A program made the translations under genes and the position numbers. DNA of 57,409 bases, taken from NCBI RefSeq assembly GCF_000687165.1, contig NZ_JMKU01000028.1, forward strand, positions 1 through 57,409. The letters are read 5' to 3'. Position 1 is the first letter of the stretch, and each line of letters begins with the position of its first letter. The notes under the pieces were generated by a model. The model worked only from the letters and a program-made list of their open reading frames with translations. It searched no databases and had not been told where the DNA came from. Of this stretch, positions 24,358-31,911 are shown piece by piece. Source of the DNA: Paracidovorax oryzae ATCC 19882. Lineage in GTDB: Bacteria; Pseudomonadota; Gammaproteobacteria; Burkholderiales; Burkholderiaceae_C.

Positions 24358-24852
24358 GAATTTCCCCATACGCAAACGTTTTCGTAGATCTAGTCATGAC
24401 CATGACAGTCATGTGTCAGCCACCGGGATATTCACAATTTTTGCATTTCATTGCAAATATCCGTGCGTGAGTAGCGACAGGCGCAAGCTTAGTTCATTCC
24501 GGCCGAGATAGGTGTATTGATCGTCTGTAAGACGTCGATAGGAATATGCAATTTCCTGCAGGAATTTGTATCAATGATTCTGGCGATGCTTCCACTTGCT
24601 AATCCGCGAAGTCAATACTGTCAAGGATCTGCGCACATGTTTGGTTTTTCGTGTCAATAACTTTCCTATATGGACCACGCAGCTGCGTCCACTTCCCGCG
24701 TGCGGCCCCATGGCGCAAATTTCGGGTCCCCGTGCCTGGAGTGTGCAAATTTGAGGATTTGGAAAACCTAGGTGAGATTTGTCCGCGGCATGGTTCCTAG
24801 CATCGCCTTCATCCAAACCACATGGGGCGCGGCGGGGGCCGCGACGATCGAC
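24358..24852. other. AT-richer hrpG-hrpX intergenic region
   Basis: This 495-bp stretch is visibly lower in GC than anything else in the hrp region. It holds the palindrome cluster at 24393-24413, a 12-bp palindrome TTCCTGCAGGAA at 24553-24564, and two copies of GCAAATTT near 24715 and 24748 ahead of hrpX. No PIP box was found, which agrees with hrpX being controlled by HrpG rather than by itself. Confidence 0.7.
24393..24413. promoter_or_regulatory. Palindromic operator-like cluster upstream of hrpG
   Basis: GTCATGAC (8-bp palindrome, 24393-24400) is followed at once by CATGACAGTCATG (13-bp palindrome, 24401-24413) and then TGTCA. The cluster is 36 nt ahead of the hrpG start. Dense inverted and direct copies of TCATGAC suggest a regulator site; the regulator is unknown. 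Confidence 0.5.
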
Positions 24853-26262
24853 ATGCTCCTTTCTCTGCTCTCTCTTTCCTGCCATCGCATCGGCCACGGA
24901 GCGCAGGCGCTCACCCAGCTGCTCCAGAATCTGCAGGTCAAGGAGGCCGCCGCGATGGGCCGCCGGCGCCTGGAACGCGGACAGTCCCGCGATGCGAGCC
25001 CCGTGGAAGAAGGTGCCCTGCTCGGGCGCACCCTGCTGCTGATCGGACAGGAAGAGCTCGCGAGCGATGTCTTCCACCAGCAACTCAAGGCCTACGACGC
25101 CGTCTCGCGCAGCATGGTGCGCTGGCATTCCGCGCTGGACCAGGCCTGGATGTTCCAGCACCTGCGCAAGCCCGCCCGGGCCGCCGCCTGCTGGGCCATC
25201 GTGGCCAATGACCACGACGTTCCCGCCCCGCTGCGCGTGGAAGCCTGCTGCGGGCTCGCCCTGTCGCTGCAGGCCCAGGGCCAGCACGCCTCGGCACTGG
25301 TGGCGGCCCAGCGCGCGCAGTCACTGTGTGAATCGGAGGAGGCAGCGGCCTCCCTCGCGCTCCACGCCGCAGCCATCCGGCTCGAAATCCTTTCACGCGT
25401 GGAACTGCTGCACAGCGAAGAGCTGTCGGACCACGCCTTCGCCGAGGCCGCGCAGGAACTGGGCCGCGAGCGCCTGTCCGGCGAGGCCCTCGCCGCCGAA
25501 CTGCGCACCCTGGAATCCACTCCCGGCACGCCCGCCTTGCTGCGCGCCCGGCTTGGGTACCTGGCCGGCATACATGCCGGCGATCCTTCAGGCCGCCAGG
25601 AAGCCGTTGCCGGCTTCGGGCGCTGGCTGCGCCAGCATGGCATCTCGGGCATCGACGCGGAAGCCCGGGTCGAGGGTTGCCTCGCCCTGCTGGCAGACCG
25701 CGCCATTCCTGCGGCCCGCGAAGCGATCATGCCGCTGGCCGGCGGCGAGCGCGAGATCGAACACCACCCCCTGGCCTCGGACATCCAATACTGCCTGTCG
25801 AAAATCCACATGAGCGAAGGCCGTCTCGGCGAGTCGCTGCGGCAGTACAAGCGCCATGTGGCGCAGGCCATGCGCGTGGTGCACCACGCGGCCCTGCAGA
25901 GGATGGACACGCCCGCCAGCAACGCCCCGCAGGACACCGTGGGCCTGCGCCTGCCTCCGCGCTACCGCGCCGCCTACCGCTACATCATCGAGAACCTGCA
26001 CGACCCCAACCTCTCGGTGCGCGAGATCGCCGGCCGGCTCGGCGTCACCGAGCGCGCACTGCAGCTGGCGTTCCGCAACCACCTGGGCATGACCCCCGCG
26101 GAACTGATCCGGCGCGAACGCGTGCGGCGCATCGAAGGGGAGATGGAAGAGGCCAGCGCCACGGGCGGCCGCGTCCACATGCTGGACGTCGCCTCCCGCT
26201 GGGGCATCAGCAACCGCTCCACCCTGGCGAATGCCTTCAAGCTGTCGTCGATGCGGCACTGA
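24853..26262 (+). CDS. hrpX: HrpX/HrpB, AraC-family activator of PIP-box promoters
   Basis: The 469-aa protein is set at ATG 24853 (MLLSLLSLSCHRIGHGAQAL), whose opening resembles HrpX/HrpB proteins. The long N-terminal part is helical and TPR-like; the last 110 residues are an AraC-type double helix-turn-helix: SVREIAGRLGVTERALQLAF and LDVASRWGISNRSTLANAFK. Length fits the family (about 475 aa). HrpX binds PIP boxes and switches on hrp, harpin and effector genes, four such sites being visible in this window. It is divergent from hrpG and convergent with the chorismate mutase gene. Confidence 0.93.
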   Translation: MLLSLLSLSCHRIGHGAQALTQLLQNLQVKEAAAMGRRRLERGQSRDASPVEEGALLGRTLLLIGQEELASDVFHQQLKAYDAVSRSMVRWHSALDQAWMFQHLRKPARAAACWAIVANDHDVPAPLRVEACCGLALSLQAQGQHASALVAAQRAQSLCESEEAAASLALHAAAIRLEILSRVELLHSEELSDHAFAEAAQELGRERLSGEALAAELRTLESTPGTPALLRARLGYLAGIHAGDPSGRQEAVAGFGRWLRQHGISGIDAEARVEGCLALLADRAIPAAREAIMPLAGGEREIEHHPLASDIQYCLSKIHMSEGRLGESLRQYKRHVAQAMRVVHHAALQRMDTPASNAPQDTVGLRLPPRYRAAYRYIIENLHDPNLSVREIAGRLGVTERALQLAFRNHLGMTPAELIRRERVRRIEGEMEEASATGGRVHMLDVASRWGISNRSTLANAFKLSSMRH

Positions 26263-26307
26263 GCGCCCCGCGCCCGGCCCGGGCGTGCCGGCGGGCAGAA
26301 ATTGCGG

Positions 26308-26673
26308 TCAGGCCGGCCTGCCGTCCGCCTCGCTGTCCGCCTTTGCACCCGCCTTCTCGCCCGCGGCGACCATCCGGTCGAACTCGCGGTGCTCGTAGGC
26401 GATGTAGGCTTCCATCATGCCGCGGTAGATCGCCTCGATCACATCGGGCTCCCCCCCTTCGGCCAGCGCGCGCTCGCGCACCCGCCGCACGATGAACTCG
26501 ATGCGCCCTTCGTCGCGCACCTGGGAGGCCTCGCGCTTGTTGCGCGCCGCCTGCGTCATGTAGCCGCCCCGCTCCACCAGCAGCGGCACGAGGATGTCGT
26601 CGAGCGCATCGATGCGCTCGCGCACCTCCGCCATGCTGCTGCAACTGCGGGTCTTTTCGATGGCGCGGGTCAT
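26308..26673 (-). CDS. Chorismate mutase, AroQ class
   Basis: This 121-aa protein converts chorismate to prephenate, feeding Phe and Tyr synthesis. It has the all-helical AroQ fold with the motifs VRERIDALDDILVPLLVERG, AARNKREASQVRDEGRIEF and IYRGMMEAYIAYEHREFD, holding the usual Arg and Lys active-site contacts. No signal peptide, so it is cytoplasmic. It starts at ATG 26673 overlapping the trpE stop (ATGA), making an operon in which trpE and a competing chorismate branch enzyme are translationally coupled. A short Ala/Asp tail is not conserved. Confidence 0.9.
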   Translation of the reverse strand: MTRAIEKTRSCSSMAEVRERIDALDDILVPLLVERGGYMTQAARNKREASQVRDEGRIEFIVRRVRERALAEGGEPDVIEAIYRGMMEAYIAYEHREFDRMVAAGEKAGAKADSEADGRPA

Positions 26674-28169
26674 TCCAGTCCTTCTTCGACGAGTTCGGCC
26701 GCGCGCAGCAGGGCGCGGGCCTTGTGTTCCGTTTCCTTCCATTCCAGCTCGGGGACCGAGTCCGCCACCACGCCGGCCGCGGCCTGCACGTAGAGCGTCC
26801 CGTCCTTCACGATGCCGGTGCGGATGGCGATGGCCACGTCCATGTCGCCCGCGTAGCTGAGGTAGCCGCAGGCGCCGCCGTACAGCCCCCGCTTGGTGGG
26901 CTCGAGCCGGTCGATGAGCTCCATCGCATGCACCTTGGGCGCGCCGGTGAGCGTGCCGGCGGGGAATGTCGCCTTGAGCACGTCCATGCTGGTCATGCCT
27001 TCGTTCAGCAGGCCTTCCACATTGCTCACGATGTGCATCACGTGGCTGTAGCGCTCCACCGCGAAGGCCTCCGTCACTTTCACGGTGCCGGTGCGGGCGA
27101 TGCGCCCGATGTCGTTGCGCGCGAGGTCGATGAGCATCACGTGTTCGGCCCGCTCCTTCGGGTCGTTCACCAGCTCGACCTCGGCCGCCTTGTCCTTCTC
27201 GGGCGTGGCGCCGCGCGGGCGCGTGCCCGCCAGCGGACGGATGGTGATCTTCTGGCCCTCGTCCGTGCGCTCCTGGCGCACCAGGATCTCCGGGCTCGCC
27301 CCCACGACGTGGCAGTCGCCGAAGTGGTAGTAGTACATGTAGGGCGAAGGATTGAGCGAGCGCAGCGCGCGGTAGAGCGACAGCGGCGACTCCGTATAGC
27401 GCTTGTGGATGCGCTGGCCCACCTGCACCTGCATGAAATCGCCCGCGGCGATGAGCTCCTTGGCGCGCTCCACGGCCGCCAGGTAGTCGGCCTTGGCGAA
27501 GTCGCGCTGCGGCGGGTGGCTCTCCGTCGGCTTGACCAGGGGGGCGGCCACCGAGTACTTGAGCTGGTCCTTGAGTTCGCGCAGGCGCTTCTTGCCGCGC
27601 GCATAGGCCTCGGGCTGCGCCGGGTCCGCATAGACGATCAGGTAGAGCTTGCCCGAGAGGTTGTCGATGACGGCCACTTCCTCGCACTGCAGCAGCAGGA
27701 TGTCCGGCATGCCCAGCGTGTCGGGCGGGCAGGTCGATTCCAGCTTCTTCTCGATGTAGCGCACCGCGTCGTAGCCGAAATAGCCCGCCAGGCCGCCGCA
27801 GAAGCGCGGCAGGCCGGGCCGCAGCGCCACCTTGAAGCGCGCCTGGTAGGCGGCGATGAAATCCAGAGGATTGCCGTGGCCGGTTTCCACCACCTGCCCG
27901 TCGGTCACGACCTCCGTGCGGGCCTGGTCGCCGAAGCCGCTGGCGCGCAGCAGCGTGCGCGCCGGCAGGCCGATGAAGCTGTAGCGCCCGAAGCGCTCGC
28001 CCCCCACCACGGATTCCAGCAGGAAGCTGTAGCGGCCGCCGTCGCGGGCATGGGCCAGCTTGAGGTAGAGGGACAGGGGAGTTTCCAGGTCCGCGAAAGC
28101 CTCCGCGATGAGCGGAATGCGGTTGTAGCCTTCGCCGGCCAGGCTTTTGAATTCGAGTTCGGTGATCAC
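26670..28169 (-). CDS. trpE: Anthranilate synthase component I
   Basis: TrpE (499 aa) converts chorismate and ammonia to anthranilate, the first step of Trp synthesis, with TrpG as glutamine donor. The start is GTG 28169 (ITELEFKSLAGEGYNRIPLI follows), with GGAG 9 nt upstream. The N-terminal domain carries LESVVGGERFGRYSFIG, whose ES pair belongs to the Trp feedback site; the catalytic domain carries IRPLAGTRPRG, DLARNDIGRIARTGTV, TFPAGTLTGAPK and GACGYLSYAGDMD. A Trp-rich leader peptide lies upstream. trpG is not adjacent; instead the next gene is chorismate mutase. Confidence 0.97.
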   Translation of the reverse strand: MITELEFKSLAGEGYNRIPLIAEAFADLETPLSLYLKLAHARDGGRYSFLLESVVGGERFGRYSFIGLPARTLLRASGFGDQARTEVVTDGQVVETGHGNPLDFIAAYQARFKVALRPGLPRFCGGLAGYFGYDAVRYIEKKLESTCPPDTLGMPDILLLQCEEVAVIDNLSGKLYLIVYADPAQPEAYARGKKRLRELKDQLKYSVAAPLVKPTESHPPQRDFAKADYLAAVERAKELIAAGDFMQVQVGQRIHKRYTESPLSLYRALRSLNPSPYMYYYHFGDCHVVGASPEILVRQERTDEGQKITIRPLAGTRPRGATPEKDKAAEVELVNDPKERAEHVMLIDLARNDIGRIARTGTVKVTEAFAVERYSHVMHIVSNVEGLLNEGMTSMDVLKATFPAGTLTGAPKVHAMELIDRLEPTKRGLYGGACGYLSYAGDMDVAIAIRTGIVKDGTLYVQAAAGVVADSVPELEWKETEHKARALLRAAELVEEGLE

Positions 28170-28170
28170 G

Positions 28171-28265
28171 GGAGATCGCTCCAGATCGGCCGGACCGCCA
28201 CGGGCGGTCGTTGCGCCCGCGGCCGGTACCGCGCCAGGTTCATTGCATTCGGCCCCGCGGGGGCC
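28171..28265 (-). promoter_or_regulatory. trpE leader hairpins (attenuation region)
   Basis: Between trpL and trpE the minus-strand RNA can form GGCCCC/GGGGCC (28251-28265, 3-nt loop), GACCGCC/GGCGGTC (28193-28209, 3-nt loop) and GGAG-CGAT-CTCC (28171-28182), the last of which would hide the trpE ribosome binding site. No U tract follows any stem, so control at translation or through Rho is more likely than a classic intrinsic attenuator. Confidence 0.5.
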
Positions 28266-28302
28266 ACGGAGGACACGCCGGGATCGCGGGGCCCGGGTGC
28301 GG

Positions 28303-28386
28303 TCAGCGGTTCGGTGCGGCAGGCTTGCGCCAGGGCCAGGCTCCCCGGCCGCTGCGACCTGTGATGACCACGTGGTGAATGAACAT
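28303..28386 (-). CDS. trpL: trp leader peptide
   Basis: A 27-aa frame starts at ATG 28386 and ends in TGA at 28305-28303. It reads MFIHHVVITGRSGRGAWPWR and then seven more residues, so it contains two Trp codons (TGG CCC TGG) two-thirds of the way along. It lies 133 nt upstream of trpE on the same strand. Leader peptides with adjacent or near-adjacent Trp codons before trpE are the hallmark of ribosome-mediated attenuation. A -10-like TACACT is present at 28400-28395. Confidence 0.75.
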   Translation of the reverse strand: MFIHHVVITGRSGRGAWPWRKPAAPNR

Positions 28387-28490
28387 GGGCTCAAAGTGTA
28401 GCAAAGCGGCCTGCGCGAAAACCCTGTTGCGTCGCCTGCGGCAGGGCGCCGAGAATAAAAAGAACGATCGTGCTTTTTTAGGGAGTCGCC

Positions 28491-29090
28491 ATGACACTTC
28501 GGCAACGCAGCCTCGCCTGGGCGCTCGCCGGGCTCATCGCCTGCGGCGCCGCGCCCGCGGGCGCGCAGACCGCCGTCACCGTGGCCGGCGTGGCTTTCGA
28601 GCCGCGTGTCACGCTGGCGGATGTCCCGCTGGCGCTCAACGGCGCGGGCGTGCGCTACAAGGCCGTCTTCAAGGTCTATGCCGCGGGGCTGTACCTGGAG
28701 CGCCATGCCGGCACGCTGCAGGACGTGGTGGCGCTGCCGGGACCGAAGCGGCTGTCCATCACCATGCTGCGCGACATCGACTCGACGGAACTGGGCAAGC
28801 TGTTCGCGCGCGGCATCGAGGACAACCTGGACAAGGCGGCGTTCTCCCGCCTCGCGCCGGGCGTGCTGCGCATGGGCGAGCTATTCGCCGCGCACCGCCG
28901 GCTGGCGGCCGGCGACCGCTTCACCGTGGACTGGCTGCCCGGCACCGGCACGGTCATTACCGTGAAAGGCGTCCCGCAGGGCGAGCCCTTCCGCGAGCCC
29001 GAATTCTTCGACGCGCTGATGGGCATCTGGCTCGGGCCGCAGCCCGCGGACTGGAAGCTCAGGGACGCCCTGCTGGGCAAGGCCGGCTGA
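28491..29090 (+). CDS. Secreted chalcone isomerase-like protein
   Basis: The 199-aa protein has a cleavable signal peptide (MTLRQRSLAWALAGLIACGA... ending AGAQ) and a chalcone-isomerase-like domain (VAFEPRVTLADVPLALNGAG, YKAVFKVYAAGLYLERHAG, GEPFREPEFFDALMGIWLGP). Bacterial members of this family are periplasmic, lack known substrates and probably do not isomerise chalcones. GGGAG is 5 nt before the ATG. It is divergent from the trp leader and convergent with gph, separated from it by 30 bp. Confidence 0.85.
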   Translation: MTLRQRSLAWALAGLIACGAAPAGAQTAVTVAGVAFEPRVTLADVPLALNGAGVRYKAVFKVYAAGLYLERHAGTLQDVVALPGPKRLSITMLRDIDSTELGKLFARGIEDNLDKAAFSRLAPGVLRMGELFAAHRRLAAGDRFTVDWLPGTGTVITVKGVPQGEPFREPEFFDALMGIWLGPQPADWKLRDALLGKAG

Positions 29091-29120
29091 TCACCGGGCC
29101 CGCCGCGGCCCTGCACTGCG

Positions 29121-29828
29121 TCAGCGCGCGCACATCTCCTGCAGGCTGTCCACGTGCGCGTCCGCGTCCACCTGCCGGGCGGGCTGGCCGTGGTTGTAGC
29201 CGTAGGTCACCAGCACCACGGGGCAGCCGGCGGCGCGGGCCGCGCGGGCATCGTTGACGGAGTCGCCGATGGCCAGGGTCCGGGCGGGCGCCGTTCCCAG
29301 GGCCTCGCAGGCCTTGAGCAGCGGCAGCGGGTCGGGTTTCTTGCGCGCGAACGCATCCCCGCCGAAGACATGCTCGAAGAAGCCGTCCAGCCCCTTGGCC
29401 TGCAGCAGGGGCACGGCGAAGGCCGCGGGCTTGTTGGTGACGCAGGCCAGCCGCAGCCCCGCGGCGCGCAGGGCCTGAAGCCCCTCGGCCACGCCCCCGT
29501 AAACGCGCGAATGGCTGCCGTTGATGGCCAGGTAATGGCGACCGTAGGCCTCCCATGCCTGCGGGTAGTGCGCCTCCACCGCTGCGGCGCGGCGCTGCGG
29601 CTCCATCGGCTGCAGCACGTGGTCCAGCACCGAGCGCAGCAGGTGCTCCGTGCCCTTGCCCACCATCCGCTCGATCTCCGCCGCGGCAATGCCCGGCAGG
29701 GACAGCTCGCCCAGCATGCGCCGCAGCGCTTCCGCGAAATCGCCCAGGGTGTCCACCATGGTCCCGTCCAGGTCCACGATCGCCGCATCGGCGCGCGCCA
29801 CCAGCGCCGCCGGGGAACATTCCAGCAT
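29121..29828 (-). CDS. gph: Phosphoglycolate phosphatase, HAD family
   Basis: This 235-aa HAD hydrolase removes phosphate from 2-phosphoglycolate. The nucleophile motif is VDLDGTMVDT (Asp19, Asp21), motif II is CVTNKP, and motif III/IV are ARKKPDPLPLL and AIGDSVNDARAARAAG. The helical cap of the Gph type lies at about 30-90. ATG 29828 is the start. In many betaproteobacteria gph stands beside rpe and trpE; here both are near but interrupted by other genes. An intrinsic-terminator-like hairpin lies between its likely promoter and the start. Confidence 0.93.
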   Translation of the reverse strand: MLECSPAALVARADAAIVDLDGTMVDTLGDFAEALRRMLGELSLPGIAAAEIERMVGKGTEHLLRSVLDHVLQPMEPQRRAAAVEAHYPQAWEAYGRHYLAINGSHSRVYGGVAEGLQALRAAGLRLACVTNKPAAFAVPLLQAKGLDGFFEHVFGGDAFARKKPDPLPLLKACEALGTAPARTLAIGDSVNDARAARAAGCPVVLVTYGYNHGQPARQVDADAHVDSLQEMCAR

Positions 29829-29868
29829 GCCCCATCCTCCAAAGTGCCGCCAAGCCCGCCGGGGCGGT

Positions 29869-29904
29869 GCGTTAAAAAGGTCCGCCGGCGATCAGCGCCG
29901 GCGG
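29869..29904 (-). terminator. Terminator-like hairpin in the gph leader
   Basis: On the minus strand an 8-bp stem CCGCCGGC/GCCGGCGG (29904-29897 and 29889-29882, 7-nt loop) is followed by ACC and TTTTTAAC. It looks like an intrinsic terminator 46 nt before the gph ATG. As the gene to the right runs the other way, it can only act on a transcript starting in the intergenic region, that is as an attenuator of gph. Confidence 0.5.
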
Positions 29905-30081
29905 GGCTGCCCGGAGTGTAGGCCGTGCGCCAACGGCCACAGCGATTGTCTGGTCCGTCCGACACGGCACGCGCACCGCAGCGGCTACGCTGGCTCGACC
30001 GTTTTCGCCCTACGGCGCGGAAACTGTGACCCCACGCCGTCCGTCCGCGGCCGGCACCACCGACACATGGAGGTTCTTGAT

Positions 30082-30645
30082 ATGCCGAATCGCTTTGCCA
30101 TCGCACCCCGCATCCTGTCCGCAGCCTGTCTGATCGCGGCCTGCGCCGCCGCCCAGGCCGCCCCCGCGGACGCCGCCGGCGCCCGTGAGCGCTACCAGCA
30201 GGACCGCCAGGCCTGCATGAGCGGCGCCACCGCCCAGAGCCGCGACACCTGCCTGAAGGAAGCCGGCGCCGCGCTGCAGGCCGCCCGCTCCGGCCAGCTC
30301 GACTCCCAGGACGCCGCCGCGAATGGCTACAGCCGCAACGCGCTCCAGCGCTGCGAAGTGTTCAAGACCCCCGTGGACCGCGACGCCTGCGTGGCGCGCG
30401 TGCGCTCCGGCACCCAGGACGGCTCCGTGGCCGGCGGCGGCATCCTGATGGAAGCCACCACCCAGGTGCCCGCGACCCCGCAACCCGGCGCAGGCGCCAT
30501 GCCCCCGCCTCCGGCCGGCGCTGCCGGCGCCATGCCGCCCCCGGGCCGCCCCCATCCGCACGGCAAGCCCCATCCGCACCCGATGCCGGCGCCCATGCCC
30601 CAGCCCATGACGCAACCCGCCCCCCAGCCGATGCCTCAGCAGTAA
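30082..30645 (+). CDS. Small periplasmic protein with Pro/His-rich tail
   Basis: The 187-aa frame starts at ATG 30082, with GGAGG 8 nt upstream; ATG 30067 is less likely as it overlaps that site. A signal peptide (ending AAQAAPADAAG) is followed by a short domain with four Cys (RQACMSGATAQSRDTCLKEA, LQRCEVF, RDACVARV) that could form two disulfides in the periplasm. The C-terminal 55 residues are Pro, His, Met and Gln-rich (HPHGKPHPHP), a pattern able to bind metal ions. I do not recognise a function. Confidence 0.75.
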   Translation: MPNRFAIAPRILSAACLIAACAAAQAAPADAAGARERYQQDRQACMSGATAQSRDTCLKEAGAALQAARSGQLDSQDAAANGYSRNALQRCEVFKTPVDRDACVARVRSGTQDGSVAGGGILMEATTQVPATPQPGAGAMPPPPAGAAGAMPPPGRPHPHGKPHPHPMPAPMPQPMTQPAPQPMPQQ

Positions 30646-30655
30646 GGGACCGCAC

Positions 30656-30683
30656 GCCGGGCCGCACGTCCGTGCGGCCCGGC
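30656..30683. terminator. Strong hairpin between two convergent genes
   Basis: A perfect 12-bp stem GCCGGGCCGCAC/GTGCGGCCCGGC with a GTCC loop lies between the ends of the periplasmic protein gene and rpe. There is no T tract, but position and stability suggest a shared bidirectional transcript end. Confidence 0.55.
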
Positions 30684-30697
30684 TGCGCAACGCGCGC

Positions 30698-31378
30698 TCA
30701 GCCCAGCTGGGCGCGCATCGCGTCGATCACGGCGCGGTAGTCGGGCTTGCCGAAGATCGCGCTGCCCGCCACGAAGGTATCGGCACCGGCATCCGCCACG
30801 CGGCGGATGTTGTCCACCTTCACGCCCCCGTCCACCTCCAGGCGGATGTCCTTGCCGCAGGTGTCGATGCGGCGCCGCAGGGCCTCGATCTTGCGCAGCG
30901 CCGAATCGATGAAACCCTGCCCCCCGAAACCCGGGTTCACGCTCATCACGAGGATCAGGTCGATGTCGTCGATCACCCAGTCCAGCACGTCCAGCGGCGC
31001 CGCCGGGTTGAACACCAGTCCCGCCTTGATGCCCTTGGAGGTGATCGCCTGGATGCTGCGGTGCACGTGCGCGGAGGCATCCGGATGGAAGCTGATGTAG
31101 TCCGCTCCCGCCTCCGCGAAGGCCGCGGCCAGGGCGTCCACGGGCTGCACCATCAGGTGCACGTCGATCGGCGCGGGCCGGCCGTCGGGCGTGACGGCAT
31201 GGGGCTTGAGCGCCTGGCACACCATCGGGCCGAAAGTGAGGTTGGGCACGTAATGGTTGTCCATCACGTCGAAGTGCACCCAGTCGGCGCCGGAGGCGAT
31301 GACGTTCTTCACTTCCTCGCCCAGGCGGGCGAAATCGGCGGACAGGATCGAGGGGGCGATGCGGAATTGGCGGGTCAT
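30698..31378 (-). CDS. rpe: Ribulose-phosphate 3-epimerase
   Basis: The 226-aa enzyme interconverts ribulose-5-phosphate and xylulose-5-phosphate in the pentose phosphate and Calvin pathways. It shows the TIM-barrel family motifs [43 protein letters not shown]-type strand (IDVHLMVQ), [12 protein letters not shown] and [11 protein letters not shown], with the metal-binding His and Asp residues in place. ATG 31378 is the start. It is divergent from apaG. Confidence 0.97.
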   Translation of the reverse strand: MTRQFRIAPSILSADFARLGEEVKNVIASGADWVHFDVMDNHYVPNLTFGPMVCQALKPHAVTPDGRPAPIDVHLMVQPVDALAAAFAEAGADYISFHPDASAHVHRSIQAITSKGIKAGLVFNPAAPLDVLDWVIDDIDLILVMSVNPGFGGQGFIDSALRKIEALRRRIDTCGKDIRLEVDGGVKVDNIRRVADAGADTFVAGSAIFGKPDYRAVIDAMRAQLG

Positions 31379-31500
31379 GCCCGGATTGTCGCAGCAGCGG
31401 CGCGGCAGCCCGCCTTCCGCAGGCCTCCTGCACCGCACCCTGGCCCCCGCCGACGGAACGGCCGGGCCGCCCGGCCCCGGAAACCCTAATAATCGCGCCC

Positions 31501-31911
31501 ATGCCGAAGTACCAGTTCCGGGCCGAAGTCCAGCCCGAATACCTTCCCGACCAGTCCGCGCCCGAGGACGGCGTCTACAGCTTCGCCTATACGGTCACTG
31601 TGACCAACACCGGCGACGTGACCGCGCAGCTCATCGCGCGGCACTGGACGATCAGCGACGCCCGCGGCCACACTGAGGAGGTCAAGGGCCTGGGCGTGGT
31701 CGGCCAGCAACCGCTGCTGCGCCCGGGCGAGGCGTTCCAGTACACCAGCGGCTGCCGCCTGCGCACCCCCAGCGGCAGCATGCACGGCAGCTATTTCTGC
31801 GTGGCCGAGGACGGCGAGCGCTTCGACTGCGCCATTCCCCTGTTCGTGCTGGAAGCCCTTTCCGGCGGCCCCGCCGGAAGCACTCCCCTGTCGGGCCGGG
31901 TGCTGCATTGA
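31501..31911 (+). CDS. apaG: ApaG protein
   Basis: This 136-aa single-domain protein has the ApaG/F-box-associated beta fold: [40 protein letters not shown] and [19 protein letters not shown]. ApaG was named for effects on diadenosine tetraphosphate and Co/Mg resistance in enterobacteria; its biochemical role is not settled. It starts at ATG 31501 and its stop overlaps the TTG start of the next gene, so the two are coupled. Confidence 0.93.
   Translation: MPKYQFRAEVQPEYLPDQSAPEDGVYSFAYTVTVTNTGDVTAQLIARHWTISDARGHTEEVKGLGVVGQQPLLRPGEAFQYTSGCRLRTPSGSMHGSYFCVAEDGERFDCAIPLFVLEALSGGPAGSTPLSGRVLH

Noticed and set aside
28395-28425. Full sigma-70 promoter for trpL
   Set aside because: The -10-like TACACT is reasonable, but the matching -35 region (GGTTTT) is too weak to call as a feature.
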